Source of the DNA: Plotosus lineatus
Taxonomy: Eukaryota > Chordata > Actinopteri > Siluriformes > Plotosidae
DNA: 64,000 bases
Reading direction: 5' to 3'
Assembly (NCBI GenBank): GCA_024760905.1
Contig: CM045745.1
Span: forward strand, 20,036,282 to 20,100,281
The notes under the pieces were generated by a model that worked only from the letters and a program-made list of their open reading frames with translations, made no database searches and was not told where the DNA came from. A program made the translations under genes and the position numbers. This document shows positions 10,491-21,465 of this stretch, piece after piece (position 1 is the first letter of the stretch; each line of letters begins with the position of its first letter).

Positions 10491-11582
10491 CCTACTAATA
10501 GAGTACTTATTTATTTTGAATGCTGTCACATAAAAACATGAGTGATAAGGCATAAAAATGAGATACGTATTAATTGAAATGGTGAATATCATAAGACCAT
10601 CTGTTTATCAAAAGGTTTTTTAATACTAAATAATACTGCACATAACAATTCCATTAATATTACATATTAATATCGTAATGTATTTTCACGGCTATTAAAA
10701 GCTGTGTTTAGTAATTCTAAGATTTTGCTTTAATACAGATCGAGTGTGAATTTTATCCTTGACAGTAACATCTTGTGATTATTGAAATGTGGGTATCACA
10801 AACCTCACAAAGCTCGTTCTTGGTTAAGAAAGATTTTAATTAAAATACGCTGTTATGCCTTTTTCAGCAAGGAAGAGAGAGTTTAGCCCACTCCCAAACC
10901 CCACCCCCTCTTTCCAGCTGTCCTCTGCAGTTTTATCAGGCTTTTCCTTTCCTCTGCTGCATGCTCTACCAGCTTCTGAAGTCTCCTCAAATAAAATTAA
11001 TCAGAGCTTTTAATGAAACTTACTGGAGCATTCAGCTTGAACAGCAGCTTGTTTAGCACATTCAGAGCTTACTGACAGCATCTCTGCTGTCAGGTTTTTA
11101 GACACTGACATCCAGCAAGTCTTGTTTTCTCAGCATTACTTAGTGTGGCTCATGGATGTTGCACTGTATGTGTCCTTGTACATGGAACATCACTGCATTT
11201 TTAGCCTGAAAAATTTTCAACACTACAGCTACACCTTAGCTTACAGATTCTTTGAACATGACTTACAAGTACAACTTTGAAACAGCTTCTTGATAGACAT
11301 GATTTAAACGTGATATCATATAGATCAGCTCTGGCATATCATTTACGCCCATCATGAAATTAAACATGAGCATTATTATTATGGACAATTCAGTATATAT
11401 AGATTTGATGCTTTTTTTTAAATAGTACTTAATTTTGCATTTGTATTTTGCTCAAACCTGTATGACTGGTCTTGTGATCCTTGAGATTATTCATAAAATT
11501 ATATCGCATGTTTTTTTGTTTTTTTCCCCAAAAACAACAATGGCAAGAAGTTCAGGTTCCAAGCTTGGAATAGAGGATTATA
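10489..11582. other. No recognised feature
   Basis: About 1.1 kb. The part at 10860-11120 has a more balanced composition than its surroundings and could be conserved non-coding DNA, but the sequence alone does not show it. Confidence 0.4.
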
Positions 11583-12227
11583 CAGTGGTATTTCGGTACT
11601 CGAACGCTTTAGAGGTCAAACAAATCGGAATTCGGCCAAAAAATCAGAAAGTTTGGACCAAAATCCGTCGAACGCTAAAAAAAAGCGTGAGAAAAAACGA
11701 GACCGAGAGCGAGGGGAAATCTGGAAGTCGGTAAGTTGTTCATACTATGTATCACCCTGATAAAGCTAAAGCTCACAGCACTGTGAACACCTTTAACGAT
11801 GACGTCATGAGCCATTTCCCTAAGGTTTTGAACGAAGGCAGAAACAAGCCACGTTAGAAATGCTCTTCAAGAAAAAAAAGGGACATCCTGAAGAAGAGTC
11901 ATCCACACCAAAGCGAGTAGCAAGAGAAAAAAAAATCTTTGGCTGATTCACCTGAAGCTGTTATGGATGGGGATCCTCCTCCTCTCTCCCTCTCCAACAT
12001 TTACGAATGCCAACTGCTGACCACCACAAAGGTGGGTTTTATTTTAGTGTGCTGTATTCAGTTATTTTTCACTTAATTTGCAGACCTACAGTACGAGTTA
12101 TAGTACTGTTAACTTCTGTTCAAAAGACGACGGAACGGATTAAGACATGATTTGTAATGGGAAAAATAGATCCGGAATTCGACCAGCCGTCTGGAACGAA
12201 TTGTGGTCGAGAACCGAGGTATCACTG
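11583..12227 (+). mobile_element. Tigger-like DNA transposon, internally deleted
   Basis: The ends are CAGTGGTATTTCGGTACTCG and, inverted, CAGTGATACCTCGGTTCTCG, flanked by TA on both sides (11581-11582 and 12228-12229), as for Tc1/mariner-pogo elements. Only the C-terminal end of a transposase is left: read over a frameshift, 11780-11940 gives FNDDVMSHFP, then RRQKQATLEMLFKKKKGHPE and STPKRVAREKK, like the basic tail of Tigger transposases. Length is 645 bp against about 2.5 kb for whole Tiggers. Confidence 0.85.
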
Positions 12228-12237
12228 TATAGGAAGT

Positions 12238-12362
12238 ATAACTGTTCTACCTGTGCTTGAAGGGTTTCCTCCTGGTGTTCCAGTTTCCCCCCACAGTCCA
12301 AACAGGCACATTTGAGTAATTGAATGTTCCATATTGCCCCGAGGTGTGAATGTAGAGTATAG
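12238..12362 (+). mobile_element. S2 SINE body fragment
   Basis: CTTGAAGGGTTTCCTCCTGG, CCCCACAGTCCAAACAGGC and GCCCCGAGGTGTGAATGTA are S2 body blocks. Head and tail are absent. Confidence 0.65.
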
Positions 12363-13107
12363 TTTTTTGTTTGTTTTGTTTTGTAAAGTGTCTCTTGTGC
12401 ATTATCCAATATGTTCCTGTGTTATATTTCACACCACATATGGTTTATGAATATCTTCTCATGTGTATGCCGAGAACTTCCAAGAAAAGCTCAAAAAGGC
12501 CATTTGACGGAGCGAGTACTATTGCCGTGAATCCTTCATATTTCCTTTTATTCTTTTTAATAAATTAATGTTTGTTCCAGAAACATTGCTAAACTTTATT
12601 GAGCTTTATGAACATTTCATGGAGCCTTCTGCATAACAGTTTATGACAAAGATCAAAATCACAGGTGTCCCACCCTACAGGTCAATCACTCTTTGACATG
12701 TGGTGAATTTTATTTCCATACCTTTTCAGAATTCATGTGGAACTCTCTAAATGCTAGTTTAAAATATTAAAATACAGTACCGGTATTGTGTAGTTTCTTT
12801 TTAGGCACAAGGCTGACTGGACTTGATATGGCTCAGCTGAAATTGTTGATATTATTACCAAAGCCACAGATCACACCATTCAGTGAAGTCCATCATACAG
12901 CAGCTTTTTTCTCTTCCTTATCTCTGGCTTCTAGATCTTTCCAGTGGTGTAAAATGGGGAGTTCTTGACTGTGATTCTCTCTCATGGATCCAGATATTCC
13001 AGTGGGATTGGGATGAGAGGATGTACTGGCCCACAACCCTGGCTTCACTGTCTACTGTAAACATGTCCACCACTAACTCTGTCTCAGTACTGTCTGTGGT
13101 AGGTTGG
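12363..13107. other. No recognised feature
   Basis: Mixed sequence before the RTE insertion; I see no exon or repeat that I can defend. Confidence 0.4.
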
Positions 13108-13159
13108 GATTTCAGCAAAAACCTTCTTCTTCTTCTTCTTTTTCTTTCGGCTGTTCCCT

Positions 13160-14188
13160 TCAGGGGTCGCCACAGCAAATGGTCTGTCTCCATCTCTCCC
13201 TATCCTCTGCATCTTCTACTCTTACTCCAACGACCTTCATGTCCGCCTTCACCACATCCATAAATCTTCTCTTTGGTCTTCCTCTGGGCCTTCTGCCTGG
13301 TAGTTCCAACCTCAGCATCCTACTACCAATATACTCACTATCCCTCCTCTGTACATGTCCAAACCATCTCAATCTCGCCTCTCTGACTTTGTCTCCAAAA
13401 CATCTAACATGTGCTGTCCCTCTGATGTACTCGTTTCTGATCCTATCCATCCTCGTTACTCCCAAAGAGAACCTCAACATTTTCATCTCTGCTACCTCCA
13501 GCTCTGACTCCTGTCTTTTCCCCAGGGCCACTGTTTCTAAACCATACAACATCGCTGGCCTCATCACCATCTTGTACACTTTTCCCTTCATTCTTGCCGA
13601 TACTCTCCTATCACACATCACACCGGACACTTTTCTCCATCCATTCCAACCTGCCTGCACGCGCTTCTTCACCTCTTTTGCACACTCTCCATTGCTCTGG
13701 ATTGTTGAGCCAAAGTACTTAAAATCCTCCACCTTCCTTATCTCTGCTCCCTGTAACCTCACTGTTCCTGTTGGGTCCTTGTCATTCATACACATGTATT
13801 CTGTCTTACTGAGACTAACCTTCATTCCCCTCCTTTCCAGGGCATACCTCCACCTCTCTAGATTTTCCTGCACTTGTTCTCTGCTCTCACTACAGATCAC
13901 GATGTCATCTGCAAACATCATAATCCATGGAGATTCTTGTCTAACCTCGTCTGTCAGCCTGTCCATCACCATAGCAAACAAGAAAGGGCTGAGAGCTGAC
14001 CTTTGATGCAGTCCCACCTCCACCTTGAACTCTTCTGTCACACCGACAGCACACCTCACCACTACTGTCTTACATCTCTCATACATGTCCTGCACCACTC
14101 TAACATACTTCTCTGCCACTCCAGACTTCCTCATGCAATACCACAGTTCTTCTCTCGGCACCCTGTCATATGCTTTCTCCAGATCCAC
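13160..14188 (-). pseudogene. RTE reverse transcriptase, palm, thumb and C-terminus
   Basis: 342 codons, open throughout. It begins MDLEKAYDRVPREELWYCM (block A, with the first catalytic Asp), continues with QRSALSPFLFAMVMDRL (block B; Gln-Gly is mutated to Gln-Arg) and MMFADDIVICSESREQVQEN (block C, catalytic FADD). The C-terminal part has LGSTIQSNGECAKEVKKRVQ, LYGLETVALGKRQESELEVA, LRWFGHVQRRDSEYIG and RPRGRPKRRFMDVVK, and ends WRQTICCGDP just before the 3' UTR. It is open over its length but lacks the upstream domains in frame. The plus-strand 300-codon frame over the same DNA is only its antisense shadow. Confidence 0.9.
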
Positions 14189-14673
14189 AAAGGCACAATG
14201 CAGCTCCTTCTGACCTTCTCTATTAACATCCTCAAAGCGAACACTGCATCTGTGGTACTCTTTCTTGGCATGAAACCAAACTGTTGTTCACAAATGCTGA
14301 CCTCTGCCCTTAGTCTTGCTTCCACTATTCTTTCCCATAGCTTCATTGTATGGCTCATCAACTTTATCCCTCTGTAGTTGCCACAACTCTGTACATCTCC
14401 CTTGTTCTTAAAAATGGGCACAAGCACACTTCTCCTCCATTCCTCCGGCATCTGCTTACTTTCTAAGACCTTGTTGAATATTCTTGTCAGAAAATCTATT
14501 GCTACCTCCCCTAGACACTTCCATACCTCAACTGGTATGTCATCAGGGCCAACTGCCTTTCCACTCTTCATCCTCTTCAATGCCCTCCTCACTTCTCCCT
14601 TACTAATCTTTGCTACTTCCTGGTCCTCAACGGTCACCCGTTCTACTCTTTTTTTCTCTCTCATTTTCCTCAT
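14131..14673 (-). pseudogene. RTE reverse transcriptase, fingers part
   Basis: 180 codons. RT blocks 0-2 are visible: KRMKSGKAVGPDDIPVEVWK, PEEWRRSVLVPIFKNKGD, NYRGIKLMSHTMKLWERIV and QQFGFMPRKSTTDAVFALR. A second frameshift near 14190-14205 ends it in LIEKVRRSC. The continuation in the true frame is VDLEKAYDRV of the next fragment. Confidence 0.88.
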
Positions 14674-15439
14674 TCATCAGCTCTTCAAAGTACTCTTTCC
14701 ATCCTCCCAGCACACTTCTGTCATCAGTCAATACATTTCCCTCTCTGTCCTTTATCACTCGAACTTGCTGCATGTCTTTCCCGTCTCTATTTCTCTGCTG
14801 TGCTAACCTGTATAAATCATTTTCTCCCTCCTTACTGTCCAACCTATCATACAAGTCATCATACGCCCTCTGTTTGGCCTTTGACACCGCTACCTTCGCC
14901 TCACGCTGTGTCTCCCTGTACTCCTGTTTACTCTCTTCGGTCCTCTCTGTGTCCCACTTCTTCTTAGCTAACCCCTTCTTTTGTACACACTCTTGCACTT
15001 CCTCATTCCACCACCAAGTTTCCTTATCTACTTTCCTTCCAAAGGACACACCAAGTACTCTCCTAGCGGTCTCCCCGATCACATTGGCTGTAGTTGTCCA
15101 ATCATCTGGAAGTACTTCCTGACTACCCAAAGCCTGTTTCAACTCCTCCTTGAAGACAACACGACACTCTTCCTTTTTCAGCTTCCACCACTTTGTCTTC
15201 TGCTCTGCCTTTGTCTTTTTCACCATTCTCACCATCAGAGTCATCCTGCACACCACCATCCTATGCTGTTTGGCAACACTCTCACCCACAACTACTTTGC
15301 AGTCACTGACTTCCTTCAAATTACTTTGCCTACACAAGATGTAGTCTACCTGTGTGCTCTTACCTCCGCTTTCATAAGTCACCCTATGCTCCTGTTTTTT
15401 CTTGTCCATTGAAGTCTGCCCCAATGACGACTCTTTCAC
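14627..15439 (-). pseudogene. RTE ORF, endonuclease end and linker
   Basis: 270 codons. The start reads over a deletion (GQTSMDKKKQEHRVTYESGG); KSTQVDYILCR is the last endonuclease block and carries the Asp of the SxxDY-type motif. A Lys/Glu-rich, probably helical linker up to the RT domain follows, with FKEELKQALGS, TWWWNEEVQECVQKK and GWKEYFEELMNEENE. It ends by a frameshift at a run of A (plus strand T run near 14650). The next frame takes over with RVERVTVEDQEVAKISKGEV. Confidence 0.85.
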
Positions 15440-15466
15440 CTCTGGGGGTACTCTGCATCACTTCAT

Positions 15467-16123
15467 CTAAGTCACTCCAGAATCTCTCCTTCTCCAGAAT
15501 CTCTCTTCTTGCTTACATCCTGCCTGTGGGGCATAAGCACTAACAACATTGACCATCACGCCTTCAATTTCTAACTTGAGACTCATCACTCTGTCTGACA
15601 CTCTTTTCACTTCTAGAACATTCCTGACAAACCCCTCATTCAAGATGACTCCTACTCCATTTCTCTTCCCATCCACACTGTGATAAAACAGCTTAAACCC
15701 TGCTCCTAAGCTTCTAGCCTTGCGACCTTTCCACCTGGTTTCCTGAACACACAGTATGTCTACCTTCCTCCTCTGCATCATGTCAGCCAGCTCTCTATCT
15801 TTTCCTTGCATAGTTCCAACATTCAAAGTCACTACTCTCAGTCCTAGGCTCACGCCTTTCCTCTTCTCTCTCTGCCTACGGACACGCCTCCCGCCTCTCC
15901 TTCTTCGACGTCTTCGACCAACAGTAGTCCAATTTCCATCAGCACCCTGTTGGTTGACAGAACTGATGGCGGTCGTTGTTAACCCGGGCCTCGACCGATC
16001 CGGTATGGGTTTTGTTTTGACCATTTGCATTTTTAATGTGGCAGAAGTTTTACGCCGGATGCCCTTCCTGTCGCAATCCTCTGCATTTATCCGGGCTTGG
16101 GACCAGCATAAGGGGAGAGACAC
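15467..16123 (-). pseudogene. RTE ORF, 5' UTR and N-terminal endonuclease part
   Basis: 218 codons. The real protein probably starts near the basic stretch GRRRRRRRGGRRVRRQREKR. APE-type endonuclease motifs follow: VVTLNVGTMQGK, DILCVQETRWKGRKARSLG (the QET glutamate binds metal), NGVGVILNEGFV and VVSAYAPQAGC. The frame breaks at the start of the deleted endonuclease middle (the DFNGH region lies in the next frame). The APE-type endonuclease nicks target DNA for target-primed reverse transcription; it cannot here because the domain is broken. Confidence 0.85.
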
Positions 16124-16172
16124 TGGTTAGTGCCCCCCCCCGCCTCATGGCTGCATTTGATTTCAGCAAAAA

Positions 16173-17010
16173 GCCTTTACTAAAATAAACAAGGGTAAAT
16201 TACTCAAAATAGATAAGCAGGCTCAGACACAAGAAAGAGACAAGGTCAGCTAATGAGCAAACAACACAATGGAAAATACAAAAAGTACAAATTTGGACAA
16301 AGTAAAAAAAAAAAAACAAAGAATAAAATATGCATAGAACAAAGGCTTGGAACACAACAGGCATGATCTACTGAAGAACAGAAGAAACAAGAGGTCTTAA
16401 ATAAATGAGCTAATCAGGGGACAAAATGAGCCCAGATCATAGTAATTCCAACACAACGAGACTTACACTAAACACATGGCAAGCAAAGAGACAATATTAA
16501 AACTAAAACAAATTTGAGACAGTGGAAATAAACAATGAGTTAATACAGATTTGAGAGTTCGAGTTAGTGTATGGGAGCTGAGACTACAACACTTAGCACA
16601 AAGGACAATACACGACACAATGACACTACTTACATCGAACAGAACTCAAGTAGGCCACAGGAGTCCTGCTTGAATCCAGAGTTTCTTCCCAAGGTCAAGG
16701 CACCAAGTTTAGTTTTTTTAATCGACTGGATTCACAACCTTCCAGAAAGGTGAACCTGTTGAGCAATCAAGACCAGATAGCAGCTATTGCATCTTCAGAT
16801 CAATTGTTCATCCGTCTCAGAGGAAAAATGTATAACATTATTCCGGAAAATGCCAATTGACTTGAGTTACGATTATCAGGGATAACTAAAAAATGGCCAG
16901 CATGTCACTTTCACTTACAGGCACTTCGAGGTGTGTGAAATAATAAACCAGAAAAATCTTTATTTTAGTTTTCTGTTCCTCCCATGTCGTATACAACTAT
17001 TTTTCCAGTT
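16173..17010. other. No firm feature; A-rich sequence
   Basis: A-rich plus strand with blocks such as ACACAACAGGCATGATCTAC and GAGCTAATCAGGGGACAAAA, which look like decayed repeat DNA. I cannot place it in a family. Confidence 0.3.
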
Positions 17011-17325
17011 ATCAGGGGTCGCCACAGCGCATGATTTGCATGTTTGATTTGGCATAGGTTTTTACGTCGGATGCCCTTCCTGGCACAACCCTTTATCAAG
17101 GGACAGAAACACGCTGACGGCTTTGCAGCTCCTCTTTATGAAAGTCAGCAATAGTTCTTTTACACCAACCTCTCACCAGAGACAGTGAGAGATATGGTCG
17201 GCCTTCGATAACCCAGTTAGCTGCACTGGGGGGACAGTTGTGACAACCTTGTGGAGAGTGGAACTTGAACCCCCAACCTTAGGGTCAGTGAGCCAGCGCA
17301 CTATACCACCAAGCCACCACTGCTT
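17011..17325 (-). mobile_element. S1-R SINE
   Basis: RTE-like tail at the left (GGGGTCGCCACAGCGCATGA, GTCGGATGCCCTTCCTGGC), S1 body and head at the right (AGTGGAACTTGAACCCCC). Confidence 0.9.
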
Positions 17326-17370
17326 CATAGTAGTATCCAACCCGAATTCCACAAAAAAACTTTAAATGCT

Positions 17371-17702
17371 GTCATTCATTCCTAATCAGTCACACAGGGA
17401 GGGAGGGTAGTGAGAGCAGAGGCACACCCTGGATAGATCTCCAGTCCCTATCAGGGCAGAAACACACTGATGGCTATGTAGCATATTCTTGACGAAACTC
17501 AGCAAAAGTTCTTTAACATGCGTCTCACCAGAGACAGTGAGAAACATGGCAAGCCTTTGATAACCCAGTTCGCAGCACGGGGTGGGGGGTGGGGGGAGTG
17601 GGGGGCTTGGTCAGCAGTGACAACCCAGTAACAGTGGGGCTTGAGCCTCCGACCTTGGAATCAGTAATCAAGCAACTTACCACCGGGATACCACTGCCGC
17701 CA
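17371..17702 (-). mobile_element. S1-A SINE, diverged
   Basis: L2-type tail at the left (CCTAATCAGTCACACAGGGA, ACACCCTGGATAGATC), body with AGACAGTGAGAAACATGGC and AACCCAGTTCGCAGCAC, a G-rich run at 17579-17602, then the head. More diverged than most copies. Confidence 0.8.
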
Positions 17703-18034
17703 CTTTAAACATTGTGTAAAATTAAAATAAAATTAATCAGAACGCTATGCTTATGAGCATGTCTCATAAACAAACATTTTATTTACAGTAAAACATATCA
17801 TTTCAAATATCTCATCATTTACATAATATCATGAAAACATCATCAAAAGATTCAGATTAACTAGAGAACTGTTTCACAGTCTGGAAATGAAGCTTTCAGC
17901 AGATTTGTGAATTTCTGCCCAGATGTTCTTTTCACCTGATCGTGTTACTGACGTGTTACCAATTAACCAAAGTACACGTAGCTGCAAAATGGTGCTCCAG
18001 CTGTGTTTTTGTTTTTATTTTTTTTTTTAGGAAC
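17703..18034. other. No recognised feature
   Basis: AT-rich; nothing assignable. Confidence 0.45.
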
Positions 18035-18047
18035 ACCTTCCGTTTCC

Positions 18048-18411
18048 TAGAGGCAGTGGTGGCTTAGTGGTATGGGGCGCTGGATCGCTGATCCTAAGGT
18101 TTGGGGTTCGAGTCCCACTTTCTACAAGGTTGTCACTGTCACACCCCCCCCCCCACCCCCCAGTGCAGCTAACTGGGTTATCAAAGGCCGGCCATGTCTC
18201 TCACTGTCTATGGTGTGAGGTTCATGTAAACGAACCATTGCTGACTTTCGTCAAGAGTAGCTGCAAAGCCGTCAGTGTGTTTCCGCCCTGCGATGGCCTG
18301 CTGAGCTGTCCAAGGTGTACTCTGCCTTTGCCTGGTGTTGGCTGGGATGGGCGCCAGCCTCCCCACGACCCTAATTAGGATTAACTGGTTACAGAAAATG
18401 AGCTGAAATGA
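18048..18411 (+). mobile_element. S1-A SINE with target duplication
   Basis: A box TGGCTTAGTGG, B box GGTTCGAGTCC (18105-18115), a poly-C run in the body, then the L2-type tail. Flanks ACCTTCCGTTTCC (18035-18047) and ACCTTCCTTTTCC (18412-18424) form a 13-bp target duplication with one mismatch. A good copy for a consensus. Confidence 0.93.
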
Positions 18412-18424
18412 ACCTTCCTTTTCC

Positions 18425-19114
18425 AGATTTACATTGCTCGGTCCCACTTTTTTTTGTAACATTTTCCGACCAACCAATTCAATTTGAATCAGTGTTTTTC
18501 ATGTAACAGTAAAATGCATCACTTTTGACATTTGCAATGTCTTTTTTATTTGATAGTGAATAAAATGTGGGCTTGTGAGATTTGCAAATCACTGCATTGT
18601 GTACATTCTGCATTATTTACATTTTACCCCGTATCCCGGCAGTTGTTTTTTGGAATTAGGGTTGTTTAATTAAAACTAAATAATTTTAAACACCCGCTGT
18701 TTCAAAGCATGCTCACATACACATGTACATGTTGATCTCACCTGCCTCTGTTATGCTTACAAAACACAAAATGGAAAAATAAATCAAGCAAACACAAAAA
18801 TTTCTTATTTGAGTGTTTCGATTTTTTTTTTTTTGCATGTGTGTGTACCATTTAATCTATACTTGCACCAGCCACAGTAAAAGCTACTGAATTGGCCCTA
18901 TTCCCTATTTAGTGATATCCACTTTACGTTTGGCAAATGACTGTTTAAAATAATTATTTTAAATAATTTATTTTCAATAATGATAGTGGTCTGCTATTTT
19001 CAATACTTCATTCAACATCAGTAAAGACAGAAGGTGTCTGTCTTTTGCTGATGTTTAATGCTGTTATTTCGGTAGTAATTTACTTCTTTATAATACTTAG
19101 CGAAAGCTGAAATA

Positions 19115-19115
<1 letters not shown>
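18425..19115. other. No recognised feature
   Basis: AT-rich; nothing assignable. Confidence 0.45.

Positions 19116-19179
<64 letters not shown>
19116..19179. repeat. (GT)n microsatellite
   Basis: About 64 bp of perfect GT repeat. Confidence 0.97.
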
Positions 19180-19262
19180 TTTGGTTTGTGATAAATTGTT
19201 GTAGAGGTATTCAATATCTGAGTAGACCATTAACCTAATCTCAGTGCCGCAGAGAGCCCTAA

Positions 19263-19265
<3 letters not shown>

Positions 19266-19335
<70 letters not shown>
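19266..19335. repeat. (GT)n(GA)n microsatellite
   Basis: About 31 bp of GT run directly into about 38 bp of GA. Confidence 0.96.
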
Positions 19336-19339
<4 letters not shown>

Positions 19340-19640
19340 GTGCATTTTAGAAAGAGAGAATGAATGCAAGAAAGAGTAAGAAAGAGGGGTTCTCAGTGAT
19401 TGATTGCTTCGGGACAAGGCAGTGTAATGTTAGAAGATACATTTTTGAGAAAATTATGATGCCAAATAAATGACAAAAGTGGCACTGAATTCAGAATTGC
19501 GAAAGAACAGGAGACAGAAAGTACTAGGAACAGTGTTGGTAATATGTAATTAAATGAATGTTGTATTATGGTGATAATATTGCAAGAGGTATAAGGTTTT
19601 CCTTATATACTGCATCAACTGGCAGATTAAAGTGAATAAA

Positions 19641-19738
<98 letters not shown>
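19641..19738. repeat. (CA)n then (GT)n, self-complementary
   Basis: About 47 bp of CA, the short spacer CATGTGTTT, then about 48 bp of GT. The two tracts are complementary and can pair over ~45 bp as a hairpin. Confidence 0.97.
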
Positions 19739-20598
19739 TACAATTTCTGACATCTGTCATAATAATTTGGATGAGATTCAACATGACATGATATCTCTGA
19801 GCAAATGGTAATATCATAAAACACTTGTCATTACATCAGTCATATACGGCACCAAAGTATTTTTAGCATGTAAACAAAGCATCTACAATCACAGCTGACA
19901 CAATAAAGTTGTTTCCCCCGAGATAAAGACATGCTGATTCCTGCATTAAGAGAATATCATTATATGATCATTGATGTATAAATCACTGCATTATGCTCTG
20001 TTGCTTTAAATAAAATCTCATATGCATTATGTATTCATTTTAATTTGGTCACAATATCCTGAGCACTGATTTAATGTGACTACATTTTTTTTCTGTATCA
20101 AGCAGTTGTGTCTTTTTATTATGGTCATTATATAAAAATCTATGATGCCCTGACAGCTTTGATAAATTACACCTCATAAGAGCTTTCATAAACACAGATT
20201 AGACTGAGCACACTTATCAAAAATGACATGGTGGGGATAAGCTGTCATGCCACATATCAGTCTCTAGAAGGTTTATAAAAGTGCACTTTTCACAAAAGTG
20301 AGAAATGGGGATAAGAACGTTGCATGTTTCTTCCTGTTTTTCAAACATTTGCAACTTTTCATGTTCAAAATTTATTTTCAAGAAAAACTGTGAACTGTTT
20401 GGCAACAAAATTTGCTTTATTTGTCACCATTTGCTGCTCTGTGGGATACTAGCTTTACCGTGTGGAGGCTGGACCCTATCCCAGCCAAATCTGTGCAAAT
20501 TAAAAAAATAAACAAACAAAATATACAAATAGTTATCCTCATCACCTAAATGTATTATTGGATTCCATGAAGTGGGAATGTCTACATCTTGGAGCCAT
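19739..20598. other. No recognised feature
   Basis: AT-rich, apparently single-copy. A weak SINE-tail-like scrap (GGAGGCTGGACCCTATCCCA) is at 20464-20483. Confidence 0.4.
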
Positions 20599-21112
20599 CT
20601 TCTTCTTCTTCTTCTTTTCCTTTCAGCTGTTCCCTTCAGGGGTCACCATAGCAAATGATCTGCCTCCATCTCTCCCGATCCTCTGCATCTTCTACTCTTA
20701 CTCCAACGACCTTCATGTCCGCCTTCACCACATCCATAAATCTTCTCTTTGGTCTTCCTCTGGGCCTTTTGCCTGGTAGTTCCAACCTCAGCAACCTACC
20801 ACCAATATACTCCCTATCCCTCCTCTGTACATGTCCAAACCATCTCAATCTAGCCTCTCTGACTTTGTCTCCAAAACATCTAACATGTGCTGTCCCTCTG
20901 ATGTACTCATTCCTGATCCTATCCATCCTCATTACTCCCAAAGAGAACCTCAACATTTTCATCTCTGCTACCTCCAACTCTGACTCCTGTCTTTTCCCCA
21001 GGGCCACTGTCTCTAACCCATACAACATCGCTGGCCTCATCACCGTCTTGTAGATACTCTCCTATCACACATCACACCGGACACTTTTCTCCATTCTTAC
21101 ATTCCAATCTGC
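20599..21112 (-). mobile_element. RTE LINE, 5'-truncated copy
   Basis: Only the 3' ~510 bp are present: the (TTC)n tail at 20599-20615 (plus strand), short 3' UTR and C-terminal RT region. It matches the 13.1-kb copy closely but has a ~24-bp deletion near 21052. No clear target duplication is seen. 5' truncation is usual for LINE insertions. Confidence 0.92.
20636..21043 (-). pseudogene. RTE ORF C-terminal fragment
   Basis: 135 open codons, MMRPAMLYGLETVALGKRQE to WRQIICYGDP, equal to the last 135 residues of the 13160-14188 fragment with few differences. The catalytic RT blocks are not included. Confidence 0.9.
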
Positions 21113-21147
21113 TAAGCTACTTCATCCTTTTATGGGTTACTCATTAA

Positions 21148-21465
21148 CAATGGTGGGGGCCGGTGGTGTAATGGTTGGGTGCTGGGCTAATGATCAGGAG
21201 GCTGTGAGTTCGAATCCCAGTTAGACCCTCACTGCGCGAAGACCCCTGGGCAAGGTCTTAACCGCAAGTGTACCTCTGTTCACCCAGCAGTGTAACTGCG
21301 TACCAGTAAAAATATACTGGGAAGGTAATCTGCGATGGACTAGCGTCCCATCTAGGAGGAGTTGAACTCCTAATCGCTTCATGCTACGGAAACCCGGGAT
21401 AAGCAGCGCTCTGATGAGCCACTATGGCTCGAGTTTAAAAAGCCCAAAGGACACTTACCATGAGC
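21148..21465 (+). mobile_element. S3 tRNA-derived SINE
   Basis: Best S3 copy. tRNA-like head GGCCGGTGGTGTAATGGTTG with B box GTTCGAATCCC, then ACCCCTGGGCAAGGTCTTAA, CCAGTAAAAATATACTGGGA (itself a small hairpin), TGCGATGGACTAGCGTCCCA, and the 3' end CTATGGCTCGAGTTTAAAAA. It has no L2-type or RTE-type tail, so it depends on a different LINE. Confidence 0.88.

Larger units (their letters stand above)
13122..16158 (-). mobile_element. RTE-clade LINE, full span, inactive
   Basis: This 3.04-kb element runs on the minus strand. Its 5' end is near 16158 and its very short 3' UTR (GTGGCGACCCCTGAAGGGAA) ends in a (GAA)n-type tail at 13122-13140. A perfect 14-bp target duplication GATTTCAGCAAAAA lies at 13108-13121 and 16159-16172. 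One ORF of endonuclease plus reverse transcriptase is expected; here it is split into four frames (15467-16123, 14627-15439, 14131-14673, 13160-14188). Compared with the copy at 33812-35731, about 150 bp of the endonuclease domain are deleted near 15410. The element copies itself by target-primed reverse transcription; this copy cannot. The family resembles the fish RTE elements sometimes called Expander, but the name is uncertain. Confidence 0.93.

Noticed and set aside
10860..11120. Possible conserved exon or enhancer
   Set aside because: Balanced composition only; no open frame with splice signals and no comparison available.
12883..13263. 126-codon open frame
   Set aside because: Runs from unassigned DNA over the target duplication into the RTE 3' end, so it is not a real gene.
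13104..14006. 300-codon open frame on the plus strand
   Set aside because: Antisense of the RTE reverse transcriptase frame at 13160-14188; its Ser/Leu/Pro-rich content is the mirror of the coding strand. The plus-strand frames at 14003-15543 and 33774-35330 are shadows in the same way.
16200..16600. Possible LTR-retroelement or other repeat
   Set aside because: Looks like decayed repeat DNA, but there is no terminus, primer-binding site or coding motif to support it.
18052..18125. tRNA gene from the A- and B-box head of S1
   Set aside because: The head has pol III boxes but no cloverleaf with a proper acceptor stem, and it is always joined to the SINE body.
18067..18378. ~100-codon frames with GHVSHCLW or ITQLAALG words, repeated over the window
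   Set aside because: Frames inside S1 SINE copies, present in either orientation wherever the SINE lies. SINEs do not code for protein.
20455..20500. SINE tail fragment (GGAGGCTGGACCCTATCCCA)
   Set aside because: Only ~30 bp resemble the L2-type tail; too short for a separate feature.
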